Shown here one piece after another: positions 31,944-40,258 of a DNA stretch of 64,000 nucleotides. The stretch's first letter is position 1; each line of letters begins with the position of its first letter. A model generated the notes under the pieces. It was not told the origin of the DNA, did no database searches, and was given only the letters and a program-made list of their open reading frames with translations. This stretch comes from Rossellomorea marisflavi (GTDB lineage Bacteria; Bacillota; Bacilli; Bacillales; Bacillaceae_B): assembly GCF_001274775.1 (NCBI RefSeq), contig NZ_LGUE01000004.1:232163-296162 (forward strand). The letters run 5' to 3'. The position numbers were made by a program, and so were the translations under genes.

Positions 31944-33038
31944 TCAATATAATGTTTGAAGCGATTCTTTGCTGAATGCGCGGATTTCGTCAGTGCGTCC
32001 TTCTTTGATTTTCTTGACCCATTCGGGGTCCTGGAGGACGGCGCGCCCGATGGCGATGAGGTCGAATTCGTCGTCTCCGAGGCGTTCGGTGAGCTCATGG
32101 ATATCGGTGGCTTCCGCTTCTGAGAATCTGGTGAATTCACCGTTCAGTCCGACGGATCCTACGGAGATGACGGGTTTTCCGGTGAGCTTCTTCGTCCAGC
32201 CCGCGAGATTCAGCGGCGATCCGTCGAATTCAGGTTCCCAGAAACGGCGCGTCGAGCAGTGGAAGATGTCCACTCCCGCTTCGACAAGAGGGGTCAGGAA
32301 TTGCTCAAGCTCTTCTGGTGTCCTGGCGAGCTTCGCACCATAGTCGGTCATCTTCCACTGTGAAAAACGGAAGATGATCGGGAAGTCCGGTCCGACTTCA
32401 CGCCTGCATGCCTCGATGACTTCGACTGCAAATTGCGTGCGTCCTACAAGATTGCCGCCATAGCGGTCGGTCCGCTTATTCGTTTTCTCCCAAAAGAATT
32501 GATCGATGAGGTATCCGTGGGCACCGTGTAACTCGATGCCGTCGAATCCGATCCGTTTTGCATCGGCTGCCGCCTGGGCATAGGCTGCGACGAGCTGTTC
32601 CACTTCTTCCGTCGTCGGCGGCTCAGTCACCTGTTCCCCGGTAAGGGTCAAGCCTGACGGTCCAACGGGCAGTGCTTCGGCGTTCGGAAGCTCGCCCTTC
32701 TTGCGGGTCATCCCTACATGCCATAGCTGGGGAACGATTTTCCCTCCTGCTTCGTGGACGGCCTCGACCACTTCTGCCCAGCCTTCAAGGGCCTTTTCCC
32801 CGTGGAATAACGGGATGCTGTCACCAGATACGGATGCCGGATGGTTGATGCCGGTACCTTCCGTGACGATCAGGCCAACTTCATTTTCTGCGCGTCTGCG
32901 GTAATAATCGACGACGGGCTGCCCCGGTACGCCCCCTGGTGAAAACCCGCGCGTCATCGGTGCCATCACCGTACGATTCGGCAGGGATAGGGCTCCATAT
33001 TTGAAAGGTTGAAATAACGGATTCACAGATTGACTCAT
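31944..33038 (-). CDS. Old yellow enzyme family NADH:flavin oxidoreductase
   Basis: A 364-residue flavoprotein of the OYE family, a TIM barrel binding FMN. It shows PNRTVMAPMTRGFSPGGVPG (about residues 20-39), PQLWHVGMTRK (about 102-112) and the substrate/FMN motif GFDGIELHGAHGYLIDQFFWE (in two runs, about 164-184), with His and His spacing (H-G-A-H) typical for NADH:flavin oxidoreductases. LIAIGRAVLQDPEW near the C-terminus binds the FMN phosphate. It reduces activated C=C bonds, as in N-ethylmaleimide or oxophytodienoate. AAGGAGGAATTC precedes the ATG. It is monocistronic; the natural substrate is unknown. Confidence 0.88.
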   Translation of the reverse strand: MSQSVNPLFQPFKYGALSLPNRTVMAPMTRGFSPGGVPGQPVVDYYRRRAENEVGLIVTEGTGINHPASVSGDSIPLFHGEKALEGWAEVVEAVHEAGGKIVPQLWHVGMTRKKGELPNAEALPVGPSGLTLTGEQVTEPPTTEEVEQLVAAYAQAAADAKRIGFDGIELHGAHGYLIDQFFWEKTNKRTDRYGGNLVGRTQFAVEVIEACRREVGPDFPIIFRFSQWKMTDYGAKLARTPEELEQFLTPLVEAGVDIFHCSTRRFWEPEFDGSPLNLAGWTKKLTGKPVISVGSVGLNGEFTRFSEAEATDIHELTERLGDDEFDLIAIGRAVLQDPEWVKKIKEGRTDEIRAFSKESLQTLY

Positions 33039-33115
33039 GAAAGAATTCCTCCTTATGATGATCTATACATCATTATTCCAAATCGGAATGGAGAAAGAAA
33101 GCAATCTGTTTCCCA

Positions 33116-33421
33116 TTAGCCCATCCACATGAGTAAGACAAAACCCGACCAAACTGAAACGGCTCCTCCGATGATGATTGAAACCGTCATCCAGATGGAG
33201 AACCTTTTTTCTTCCATACTCCCTTTCCACCGCATCACGATCAATCTGATCACGGAGAACGCAAATAGCCCGATGCTGAGGATCGTCAGAATCATCAAAT
33301 AGTGAATAGGATCCAACAATCCGGAAGCAGCGTGAAGCCCATAGGCAAGGTCTTGGGCTGTGATTCCGATATACGTCGCCGTCACCAGCAGGATGAAACT
33401 CCACCAATTCCCCTTTTTCAT
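33116..33421 (-). CDS. Small membrane protein, unknown function
   Basis: A 101-residue protein with three hydrophobic segments (about residues 8-28, 41-62 and 76-99), separated by a short basic loop (RWKGSMEEKR). The first loop carries a DLAYGLHAASGLLDP stretch. AAAAGGGG is not strictly before the ATG; a GGGTCAAC precedes it. No family is recognised. It lies between the old yellow enzyme and CNNM/CorC-type genes, with no overlap. Confidence 0.65.
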   Translation of the reverse strand: MKKGNWWSFILLVTATYIGITAQDLAYGLHAASGLLDPIHYLMILTILSIGLFAFSVIRLIVMRWKGSMEEKRFSIWMTVSIIIGGAVSVWSGFVLLMWMG

Positions 33422-33459
33422 TTGTTGACCCCCACTCTTTTTCTATATATTACCACGAA

Positions 33460-33494
33460 AAGGCCACCGGGGAGAATTCTCTCCGGTGGCCTTA
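33460..33494 (-). terminator. Terminator of the CNNM/CorC-type gene
   Basis: AAGGCCACCGG and CCGGTGGCCTT form an 11-bp stem with inner GGAGA/TCTCC pairing and a TTTTCG tail leftward. Confidence 0.85.
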
Positions 33495-33505
33495 CAAGGT
33501 TCCCA

Positions 33506-34813
33506 TTATGAAACGAGGGACTCGGGCTTTTTCACTTCCAGATACTGAATGTGATACCCATCCTTTTTGTGCACTTTGAAAACGTACCCGTGAGACTCGA
33601 GCTCTGCTTCGCTTTCGATGGTGTTCGAGAGGAACCAGCCTCCGATCGTATCAACGTCTTCATTTTCCATTTCGATTCCGAGCACTTCATTGGCTTCTTC
33701 GATCAGGAGCTTCGCATCGATGATGAAATGGTGGTCTTTGAGCTTCCTGACCGGCGCCACTTCATCCTGGTCGAACTCATCGCGGATCTCTCCGACGATT
33801 TCCTCGAGGATATCTTCGAAGCTCACGATGCCTGAGGTGCCGCCATACTCATCGACCAGGATGGCGATGTGGGTGCGGAGCTTCTGCATCTTGAGAAGCA
33901 CATCGTGGATAGGTGCCGTTTCCACCACTCGGATAATGGGGTTGATATGGGCTTTGAGGGAGAAATCTCCCCCCGTCCTCTTGCCCTGCCTCAACCGTTC
34001 AGTGAGGAGCTCCTTGACGTTGATGAAACCGACGACGTGGTCTTTATCCCCATCGATCACCGGGTATCGCGTGAATCTCTCGGATTTGATCAGATCCATG
34101 ATTTCATCAAATCCCTGGTCGACGGAGACGGTTACCATCTCTGTTCTCGGGACCATGATCTCCTTCGCCAGTCGTTCGTCGAAGGTGAAGATATTATTCA
34201 TGTAGGTCAGTTCGTTCTGATTGATTTCCCCGCTCTCATAGCTTTCAGACATGAGGATCCTGAGCTCTTCCTCGGAGTGGGCCGCATCGTGCTCGGAGGC
34301 GGGCTTCATGCCGAATGCCCGTACAAGGAGACGTGCCGATCCGTTGAGGAACCAGATGAACGGGAATAGGATGCGGTAGAACAGGATGATGGGACCGGCA
34401 GTCAGGAGCGTGATCGTCTCTGCCTTCTGGATCGCCAGCGTTTTCGGAGCAAGCTCCCCGATGACGACGTGCATGAAGGTTGCAATCATGAAGGCGATGG
34501 CAATGACAAGGACGCTTGAAAGGGACTCGCCGACATTCAGGAAATCGAAGATCGGCTCGAGGATGACGGCGAAAGTGGACTCGCCCACCCATCCGATCCC
34601 GAGGGCGGTCACCGTGATGCCCAGCTGACAGGCTGACAGATACTCATCCAGATGACTGACGACCTTCTTGGCCGAAGCCGCTCCCCTTTTCCCTTCGAAT
34701 ACGAGTTGATCAATCTTGGTGGACCGCACCTTCACCATGGCAAATTCCGTTGCGACAAAAAAAGCGGTGAGGGCGATCAAAATGGCAAAAATCGTTAAGT
34801 TTATGGCTGTCAA
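33506..34813 (-). CDS. CNNM/CorC (HlyC) family membrane protein, TTG start
   Basis: A 435-residue protein. Residues 1-200 form a DUF21 domain with about four membrane segments (FFVATEFAMVKVRSTKIDQL, GWVGESTF, HVVIGELAPKTLAIQKAE). Residues about 205-335 hold a CBS pair (MVPRTEMVTVSVDQGFDEIM; AILVDEYGGTSGIVSFEDIL), and 350-430 a CorC/HlyC domain. B. subtilis relatives (YhdP/MpfA, YugS) export magnesium. An in-frame TAA lies 12 nt before the TTG at 34813, so no earlier start is possible. The strong site GGAGGTGG is 27 nt away, but a hairpin with a C(UUCG)G loop lies between. See the separate hairpin entry. Confidence 0.85.
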   Translation of the reverse strand: MTAINLTIFAILIALTAFFVATEFAMVKVRSTKIDQLVFEGKRGAASAKKVVSHLDEYLSACQLGITVTALGIGWVGESTFAVILEPIFDFLNVGESLSSVLVIAIAFMIATFMHVVIGELAPKTLAIQKAETITLLTAGPIILFYRILFPFIWFLNGSARLLVRAFGMKPASEHDAAHSEEELRILMSESYESGEINQNELTYMNNIFTFDERLAKEIMVPRTEMVTVSVDQGFDEIMDLIKSERFTRYPVIDGDKDHVVGFINVKELLTERLRQGKRTGGDFSLKAHINPIIRVVETAPIHDVLLKMQKLRTHIAILVDEYGGTSGIVSFEDILEEIVGEIRDEFDQDEVAPVRKLKDHHFIIDAKLLIEEANEVLGIEMENEDVDTIGGWFLSNTIESEAELESHGYVFKVHKKDGYHIQYLEVKKPESLVS

Positions 34814-34819
34814 TACATC

Positions 34820-34838
34820 GTCTTACCCGAAGGAAGAC
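34820..34838 (-). promoter_or_regulatory. UUCG-loop hairpin between ribosome site and TTG start
   Basis: In the leftward RNA GUCUU-CC-UUCG-GG-(U)-AAGAC forms a seven-pair stem with one bulge and the very stable C(UUCG)G tetraloop. It lies between GGAGGTGG (34841-34848) and the TTG (34811-34813). Folding leaves about 8 nt between site and start, the usual distance. The T4 gene 38 leader is a known case of the same kind. Confidence 0.6.
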
Positions 34839-35109
34839 TTCCACCTCCAAAAGAATAGTTCAAGCTACATGGTCCTCCATGGACCAAACGATAACGTGAT
34901 AGTTACTAGAATTATACAGGAGAACCATCCTGTCACCGGTGGATAATATGACAATTGTGTGGAGAATGGGCTGCTTCACCGGTAGTTCCTGGTTGTGTTT
35001 ATACGATTTACCAGTTGAATGATAGCGGATCCAATCCCTCCCCGCATAACAAGACCGAATCCGGACGAGCTCTGTCCTCATACGGATTCAGTCATGATTG
35101 ATACATGAT
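34839..35109. other. Leader/intergenic region of the CNNM/CorC-type gene
   Basis: About 270 bp with no gene. It holds short hairpins (GGTCC-ATGGA-GGACC near 34870; CAGGA-TGGTTC-TCCTG near 34917) and two CACCGGT/ACCGGT copies near 34935 and 34978. A magnesium-responsive leader would suit the gene, but no known riboswitch core was recognised. Confidence 0.35.
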
Positions 35110-35463
35110 TTAAGCTTCTATTTTGCTTGGTTCCTTCAGCGTCGTCATATACGTTTTTCCCCATTCGTACATGGATTCGAGTATAGGCATGAGTGTTTGA
35201 CCTTGTGAGGTGAGGGAATACTCAACTTTGGGAGGGACAACGGGATAGACCTCACGGTGGACGATTTGGTCTTCTTCAAGCTCCCTGAGCTGGTTGACGA
35301 GCATGCGCTGGGTGATTCCGGGCATGAGGGCTTTGAGCTCGCCGAATCGTTTGGTCCCTTCTTTTCCAAGATGCCAAAGGATGAGCATCTTCCATTTACC
35401 GCCGATGACGGAGAGGGTCAGTTCTTTTTCACATTGGAATGTTTTCTCTTCTAAGCGTGACAT
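35110..35463 (-). CDS. hxlR: HxlR formaldehyde-responsive regulator
   Basis: A 117-residue HxlR winged-helix regulator. The N-terminus reads [15 protein letters not shown], placing Cys11 and Lys13 exactly where formaldehyde is reported to bridge these residues in B. subtilis HxlR. The DNA-binding part has [12 protein letters not shown] and [20 protein letters not shown] (about 44-63), then a wing [16 protein letters not shown] 35463 follows CAGGAGGTGG; a longer upstream frame is rejected. It diverges from hxlAB, and a 27-bp inverted repeat lies between. It activates hxlAB when formaldehyde is present. Confidence 0.9.
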   Translation of the reverse strand: MSRLEEKTFQCEKELTLSVIGGKWKMLILWHLGKEGTKRFGELKALMPGITQRMLVNQLRELEEDQIVHREVYPVVPPKVEYSLTSQGQTLMPILESMYEWGKTYMTTLKEPSKIEA

Positions 35464-35504
35464 ATGGCCACCTCCTGAGTGGATTCTATCCCTTAGTATA
35501 CTTT

Positions 35505-35539
35505 TTGACACTATGTAAGTAAAATGTGCGTACTTACAT
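35505..35539. promoter_or_regulatory. HxlR operator with -35 box in the hxlR-hxlA control region
   Basis: TTGACA (35505-35510) is followed by ATGTAAGTA (35513-35521) and its perfect inverse TACTTACAT (35531-35539). The arms are 9 bp and centred 18 bp apart. Position in the divergent region and dyad symmetry suit a dimeric HxlR binding site. The operator core (35513-35539) is the stronger claim. Confidence 0.65.
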
Positions 35540-35619
35540 GGATTCACCTCATGCGTTATAGTGAAATGGCTGAAGGGGTGACCCGCGCAGCACAAATTTT
35601 CTCAAGGAGTGAAGGATCT

Positions 35620-36252
35620 ATGAAATTACAACTTGCACTGGACTTAGTCAACATTCCCGAGGCGAAGGAAGTCGTCAAGGAAGTAGAAGAATACATCGAC
35701 ATCGTGGAAATCGGAACTCCTGTCGTGATCAATGAAGGACTGAAGGCTGTCAAGGAAATCAAGGAAGCATTCCCTTCCCTGTCTGTTCTTGCCGACCTTA
35801 AAATCATGGATGCAGCAGGCTATGAAGTGATGAAAGCTTCAGAAGCAGGCGCAGATATCGTGACGATCCTCGGAGTGGCTGAAGATGCCTCCATCCAAGG
35901 TGCCGTCGAAGAAGCGAAGAAACAAGGCAAAGAACTCCTCGTCGATATGATCGGAGTGAAAGATATAGAAAAACGCGCGAAGGAACTGGATCAGTTCGGA
36001 GCAGATTACATCTGTGTCCACACTGGATATGACCTTCAGGCAGAAGGCAAGAACTCATTCGAAGACCTTCATACCATCAAGAGCGTCGTGAAAAACGCCA
36101 AAACGGCCATTGCAGGCGGAATCAAGCTTGAAACCCTACCGGAAGTGATCAAGGAAAATCCTGATCTCATCATCGTAGGCGGCGGCATCACATCCCAGGA
36201 TGATAAAGCAGCGACTGCAGCGAAAATCCGCGAGCTCATTAACCAAGGGTAA
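35620..36252 (+). CDS. hxlA: 3-hexulose-6-phosphate synthase
   Basis: A 210-residue orotidine decarboxylase-superfamily barrel. MKLQLALDLVNIPEAKEVV opens strand one, and VLADLKIMDAAGYEVMKA (about residues 57-74) carries the DxKxxD metal-binding motif. GADYICVHTGYDLQA (about 127-141) and IAGGIKLETLPEVI with IIVGGGIT bind phosphate. It joins formaldehyde and ribulose 5-phosphate to hexulose 6-phosphate, the first step of the ribulose monophosphate detoxification path. ATG 35620 follows AAGGAGTG. hxlB starts 4 bp after its stop. Confidence 0.93.
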   Translation: MKLQLALDLVNIPEAKEVVKEVEEYIDIVEIGTPVVINEGLKAVKEIKEAFPSLSVLADLKIMDAAGYEVMKASEAGADIVTILGVAEDASIQGAVEEAKKQGKELLVDMIGVKDIEKRAKELDQFGADYICVHTGYDLQAEGKNSFEDLHTIKSVVKNAKTAIAGGIKLETLPEVIKENPDLIIVGGGITSQDDKAATAAKIRELINQG

Positions 36253-36256
36253 TCCC

Positions 36257-36814
36257 ATGCAGACGACAGGCTATATGAACGAAATCCTGAAGGAGCTGTC
36301 AAAGGCTCCGGACTTGATCGGGGACCGGTCGGCGGAACAGCTGACCAACCGCATCATGGAAGCCGGTAAGATCTTCACGGCCGGCGCCGGACGTTCCGGA
36401 CTGATGGCCAAGTCCTTCACGATGCGCATGATGCATATGGGACTCGATGCATATGTGGTCGGGGAAACGGTCACGCCGAACCTTGAAGAAGGGGACCTCC
36501 TCATCATCAGCACCGGTTCAGGGGAGACGAAAAGCCTTGTACCCATGGCAGAGAAAGCGAAGGAGCTCGGTGCGACCGTGGCGGCCGTCACGATCAAACC
36601 CGACTCCACCATTGGAAAACTGGCCGATATCGTCGTGGAGCTTCCCGGTTCACCGAAGCATGAATCAGGCGAAGAGCGTGCCACCATCCAACCGATGGGC
36701 TCCCTCTTCGAACAGACGCTCCTCCTGTTCTACGATGCGGTCATCCTCCGCTATATGGATAAAAAAGGACTCACATCCGATACGATGTTCGGCAGGCATG
36801 CCAATCTGGAATAG
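36257..36814 (+). CDS. hxlB: 6-phospho-3-hexuloisomerase
   Basis: A 185-residue SIS-domain isomerase. GAGRSGLMAKSFTMRMMHMG (about residues 41-60), VGETVTPNLEEGDLLIISTG (about 66-85) and GSGETKSLVPMAEKAKELGA mark the sugar-phosphate pocket, and the C-terminal MGSLFEQTLLLFYDAV helix is typical of the family. It converts hexulose 6-phosphate to fructose 6-phosphate, completing formaldehyde assimilation after HxlA. AAGGGTAATCCC precedes the ATG. A terminator follows. Confidence 0.93.
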   Translation: MQTTGYMNEILKELSKAPDLIGDRSAEQLTNRIMEAGKIFTAGAGRSGLMAKSFTMRMMHMGLDAYVVGETVTPNLEEGDLLIISTGSGETKSLVPMAEKAKELGATVAAVTIKPDSTIGKLADIVVELPGSPKHESGEERATIQPMGSLFEQTLLLFYDAVILRYMDKKGLTSDTMFGRHANLE

Positions 36815-36821
36815 GAACACA

Positions 36822-36856
36822 GAAACGCCCGCGAATCTTTCGCGGGCGTTTTGTAT
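36822..36856 (+). terminator. Terminator of hxlAB
   Basis: AACGCCCGCGAA and TTCGCGGGCGTT form a 12-bp stem around TCT, followed by TTGTATT. Confidence 0.88.
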
Positions 36857-36901
36857 TGCAGGAAATCCCCTCCTCACTGCCGTATATAAAAGGGAAAGGA
36901 C

Positions 36902-37771
36902 GTGAAACGGATGACATGGAAACAGGAACTACTGAATACGAAGCGGGGATGCTTTGAAGTCTTTCGTAAAGGAAGAGGTGAACCTTTATGCGTGACTCAT
37001 CACTACTCGGCATTCAATGCTTCAGGAGACCATTTTGCCGACGCCTTCACCGAAACACATGAGGTGTTCCTTGTGAATATGCGGGAAGCGGGACACTCGG
37101 AGCGTGCACATGAACCGTACCAACTTGGTTTTCTCGAAACGGTATTCGACCTCGAAGCAGTGAGGGAGGCCCTTGGCTTTGACTCATGGACGTTCGCCGG
37201 CCATTCCACCGGCGGGATGATCGGGACCGTGTACGGCATTTATTTTTCCCAAAGTCTGAATTCCCTTGTGATCGTCGGTTCGGCAGCAAGGGAGTTCATG
37301 TCAGGATCACCACAGTGCATCTACCATGAGGAACACCCTGACTACGTGCGGATGCAGGAGCTGAACATCACTTTGAAAGGATCCAGCCTTCCGGAAGACG
37401 AGAGAAAAGCACTGACCCGTGAGCGGATTTCGTTTTCTTTATACAAGCCGGAGCGGTTTCCATCACTCTTCCCTCCCCATGTAACGAAGCGGATCAGCGC
37501 CACGCGCATGGACTTCTTCAATCGGGAGATCCAGCTTTTCGACGTGACCCGGAAGCTGCACCTCATTGATACGCCAACCTTGATTGTCTGCGGCCGTCAT
37601 GATGTCCAGTGCCCTCTTCTTTACTCGGAGGAAATGCGGGAAGGCATTCCGGGCGCAGAGCTCGTGGTGTTCGATGAGAGCAATCATTATCCGTTCCTCG
37701 AGGAGAAGGAACGCTTTCGGACGGTGAGTGAACGCTTTTTCGGAAAGGTTCAAAGAGTGAGTGAAGCATGA
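36902..37771 (+). CDS. Alpha/beta-hydrolase
   Basis: A 289-residue alpha/beta-hydrolase. The nucleophile elbow FAGHSTGGMIGTVYGIYF (about residues 97-114) has Ser in G-H-S-T-G. The acid lies in TLIVCGRHDVQCPLLYSEEM (about 226-245), and the histidine in FDESNHYPFLEEKERF (about 258-273). The oxyanion region is CVTHHYSAFNASGDHF (about 30-45). Start is GTG 36902 or ATG 36911, both after AAAGGGAAAGGAC. Its stop overlaps the next gene by a 4-nt ATGA. It may cleave an ester, lactone or similar; substrate is unknown. Confidence 0.82.
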   Translation: MKRMTWKQELLNTKRGCFEVFRKGRGEPLCVTHHYSAFNASGDHFADAFTETHEVFLVNMREAGHSERAHEPYQLGFLETVFDLEAVREALGFDSWTFAGHSTGGMIGTVYGIYFSQSLNSLVIVGSAAREFMSGSPQCIYHEEHPDYVRMQELNITLKGSSLPEDERKALTRERISFSLYKPERFPSLFPPHVTKRISATRMDFFNREIQLFDVTRKLHLIDTPTLIVCGRHDVQCPLLYSEEMREGIPGAELVVFDESNHYPFLEEKERFRTVSERFFGKVQRVSEA

Positions 37772-38067
37772 TGCTCACTACCGGCACCTTTATACTCACA
37801 GCCCTGATCAGCTGCTGTCTGTCGAGCGTGATTTCGCTCCCTTTTTATATCAGGACCGGACGGAAGTGGTTCGCACTCTTCATCGCTTTTGCACTGCATG
37901 CGCTTATTATGGCAAGTGTGATCCTTATCCTTCATTCCGACTCCTCCAAACAGATCGAGAGGTTTCTTGACACGGCATTTTTTCTCGCCTTCCTCCCCTT
38001 TGCCCTCACCTACGTCAATTACGTGTTGATTGAAAGAGCAGGCAAGAAGACCGTCCCTTCTTCATAA
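37768..38067 (+). CDS. Small membrane protein, unknown function
   Basis: A 99-residue protein with three hydrophobic segments (about residues 5-27, 34-55 and 68-88). Its start overlaps the stop of the alpha/beta-hydrolase gene (ATGATG around 37768-37771), so it is translated together with it. No family is recognised. A strong terminator follows. Confidence 0.65.
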   Translation: MMLTTGTFILTALISCCLSSVISLPFYIRTGRKWFALFIAFALHALIMASVILILHSDSSKQIERFLDTAFFLAFLPFALTYVNYVLIERAGKKTVPSS

Positions 38068-38073
38068 TTAGTA

Positions 38074-38107
38074 AAACAGCCCCCGCCATTTCTAGGCGGG
38101 GGCTGTC
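38074..38107. terminator. Bidirectional terminator between membrane protein gene and ltaS-type gene
   Basis: ACAGCCCCCGCC and GGCGGGGGCTGT form a 12-bp stem around ATTTCTA. A-rich on the left and T-containing on the right, it serves both convergent genes. Confidence 0.88.
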
Positions 38108-38111
38108 ATGT

Positions 38112-40058
38112 TTACTGATTATTCACGTCTGCGTCTTTGTCATAGATGTAATGATAGTCATCACGATCGATCGGCGTGTAGCCTTCAGGTTTGTAGAAAC
38201 GGAGCAGATCTTTGTTGACGATGCTGTCGGAGATGGAAAGCTCGGTCTTCGCCTGCTTGCTCAGCTCGGCAAAGCCGTCACCCTCGATCTCTTGTCCGTC
38301 TTCGTTGCTGTAGTATTTGCCGTTCACCGATGTGATGTTCGGGGTGATGAAATCTCCGTTACGGAACGGGATGACTTCACGGTGATCCTTGCTCAGGAGG
38401 TCGGATCCGATCTGCAGGTAATCCTTCGTATCGACTCCGAGGAGATGGAGCACGGTCGGCATGACGTCGACGGCACCGCCGTACGTATCCTTGGCACCGC
38501 CTTTGACACCCGGTGCATGAATGAATAACGGTACCCGCTGGAGCTGGGCGTATTCATAATCATCGATGTCTTTCCCGATGATTTCTTTCATGGCTTGGTT
38601 ATGGTTCTCGGAGATTCCGTAGTGATCTCCGTACATAACGACGATCGTGTTGTCATAGAGACCCGATTCCTTCAGCTGGTCGAAGAACTGCTCCAACGCT
38701 TCATCCATATAGTGCGCTGACTGGAAGTATTGATTGACAACTTTATCATCCGTGTCGGCAGCCGGGAAGTCGGTATCTCCCTCATCCATCTTGAACGGGA
38801 AGTGGTTGGACAGAAGGATGTACTTGCTGTAGAACGGCTGCTCGAGGCTTTCAAGGAGCGGCTGGGATTCTTCCACGAATGGTTTATCCTTCATGCCGTA
38901 GTTCTTAATGTTATCCTCTGACATATCGTAGTATTCAGCATCGAAGAACTTGTCATAGCCGAGTGACTTGTACATTACATTCCGGTTCCAGAATGTTTTG
39001 TAGTTGCCGTGGAAGACCGCGGAAACATAGTCATCCTTCTTCAGGATGGCCGGAGCCGATTGGAATGTATTCTGCGCCTTGCTCACATAGACTGATCCTT
39101 GTGCCATCGGGTACAGGGAGTTGTCCATCATGAATTCTGCATCGGACGTTTTCCCTTGCCCGGTCTGATGGAAATAATTCTTGAAGTAGAAGGTTTCATT
39201 ATCATGAGCCAGTGAATTCAGGAACGGTGTCACTTCCTGCCCATCGATCTCATAGTCGATGATGAAGGACTGCAGCGATTCCAGGGAAAGGTACACCACA
39301 TTCATGCCCTCCGCCTTGCCGAAATAGGCCGGATTCGGCTCTGCATAATTGGCTTTGATATAGTTTTCCACACTGGTGATGTCGCTGCTGTCCGCCATGG
39401 CGCGCTGTCTCGCGGTCTGGACGTTCTGGACGATATCATAGATTGTGAAGTTGTATGAACCCAGGTATTTCACCAAGTAGTTGCGGTCGAACGTACGGGT
39501 CAAAAGCTCTGGACGATCCTTTTCCGCGAGATGGAGATTGACGGAAAATACGATGGCTGCCATGGCAATGACAAGACCGGCTGATTTCCATTTCCGCTTG
39601 GCTGCAGGTTTTGAGACCTTGAAGGCCAAGAGGGCGATCAAAAGGATCGTATCGGCGAAATAGAAGATATCCCATGGAGTCATCAGGGAGAAGGCACTGT
39701 CACCGAGCTGCCCTGCATTGGTCTTTGTCTGCATCAGGACCGGGACGGTGATGAAATCGTTGAAGAAACGATAGTAGACGACATTGGCATAGAGCAGGAA
39801 TGATAGAACGAACTGAATGACAATCAATAGGGTTGATTGCAGCTTCCCTTTAAAGAACAGGGCAATTCCCAAGAATAATAGACTTGAGCTTAACGGGTTT
39901 AAGAATAGTAGAAATTTCTGCATGCTGTTATCGATCCCAAGATTGAATTCAATCTGATAGGCAGCATACGTTTTCATCCATAGGAGCACGACGGCTAACA
40001 CAAAAATGGCTATGGGCCCTCTGAAAACATTCTTAGTTGATGTTGAAACTTCTTGCAT
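38112..40058 (-). CDS. Lipoteichoic acid synthase family protein (LtaS/YfnI/YqgS type)
   Basis: A 648-residue membrane phosphoglycerol transferase. Five hydrophobic segments lie in residues about 15-175. The extracellular sulfatase-like domain follows: YLSLESLQSF with the metal-binding Glu (about 260), QTGQGKTSDAEFMMDNSLYP with the nucleophile Thr (about 300), and VVMYGDHYG (about 475) with metal-ligand Asp and His. It polymerises glycerol phosphate from phosphatidylglycerol into lipoteichoic acid. Start at ATG 40058 follows GAGGTG; the longer frame to 40142 is untranslated leader. Which of the Bacillus paralogues it matches is not decided. A promoter and two GTTTAGTAAAC palindromes lie upstream. 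Confidence 0.88.
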   Translation of the reverse strand: MQEVSTSTKNVFRGPIAIFVLAVVLLWMKTYAAYQIEFNLGIDNSMQKFLLFLNPLSSSLLFLGIALFFKGKLQSTLLIVIQFVLSFLLYANVVYYRFFNDFITVPVLMQTKTNAGQLGDSAFSLMTPWDIFYFADTILLIALLAFKVSKPAAKRKWKSAGLVIAMAAIVFSVNLHLAEKDRPELLTRTFDRNYLVKYLGSYNFTIYDIVQNVQTARQRAMADSSDITSVENYIKANYAEPNPAYFGKAEGMNVVYLSLESLQSFIIDYEIDGQEVTPFLNSLAHDNETFYFKNYFHQTGQGKTSDAEFMMDNSLYPMAQGSVYVSKAQNTFQSAPAILKKDDYVSAVFHGNYKTFWNRNVMYKSLGYDKFFDAEYYDMSEDNIKNYGMKDKPFVEESQPLLESLEQPFYSKYILLSNHFPFKMDEGDTDFPAADTDDKVVNQYFQSAHYMDEALEQFFDQLKESGLYDNTIVVMYGDHYGISENHNQAMKEIIGKDIDDYEYAQLQRVPLFIHAPGVKGGAKDTYGGAVDVMPTVLHLLGVDTKDYLQIGSDLLSKDHREVIPFRNGDFITPNITSVNGKYYSNEDGQEIEGDGFAELSKQAKTELSISDSIVNKDLLRFYKPEGYTPIDRDDYHYIYDKDADVNNQ

Positions 40059-40082
40059 GTTACGCACCTCATAATTGGAATG

Positions 40083-40093
40083 GTTTAGTAAAC
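40083..40093. promoter_or_regulatory. GTTTAGTAAAC palindrome, proximal copy
   Basis: GTTTA-G-TAAAC is symmetric about its central base. It lies 25 bp upstream of the LTA synthase start. A second identical copy is at 40166-40176. Confidence 0.5.
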
Positions 40094-40165
40094 ATGGATC
40101 GGATGCAGGCCTTTGAGGAGCACGGTCGGGGGTATCTCCCAAGTATCTTCAGGCATGCCTCACAT

Positions 40166-40176
40166 GTTTAGTAAAC
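40166..40176. promoter_or_regulatory. GTTTAGTAAAC palindrome, distal copy at the promoter
   Basis: Same 11-mer as 40083-40093. It lies just downstream of the probable -10 box (40180-40185), at about the transcription start, as expected for a repressor site. Confidence 0.5.
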
Positions 40177-40179
40177 GAT

Positions 40180-40208
40180 TTATTACCCCGAACGAAAAGT
40201 ATTGTTAA
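40180..40208 (-). promoter_or_regulatory. Sigma-A-like promoter of the LTA synthase gene
   Basis: In the leftward direction TTAACA (40203-40208) and TAATAA (40180-40185) are separated by exactly 17 bp. The transcript would begin near 40173, giving a leader of about 115 nt. Confidence 0.6.
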
Positions 40209-40258
40209 AACTTTACCATTCTACCTGAATTTCAGCAAGAATACAACTGGAGATCTGC

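Noticed and set aside
34839-35109. M-box-type magnesium riboswitch in front of the CNNM/CorC-type gene
   Set aside because: No recognisable conserved M-box core or terminator switch could be traced; only short hairpins are seen.
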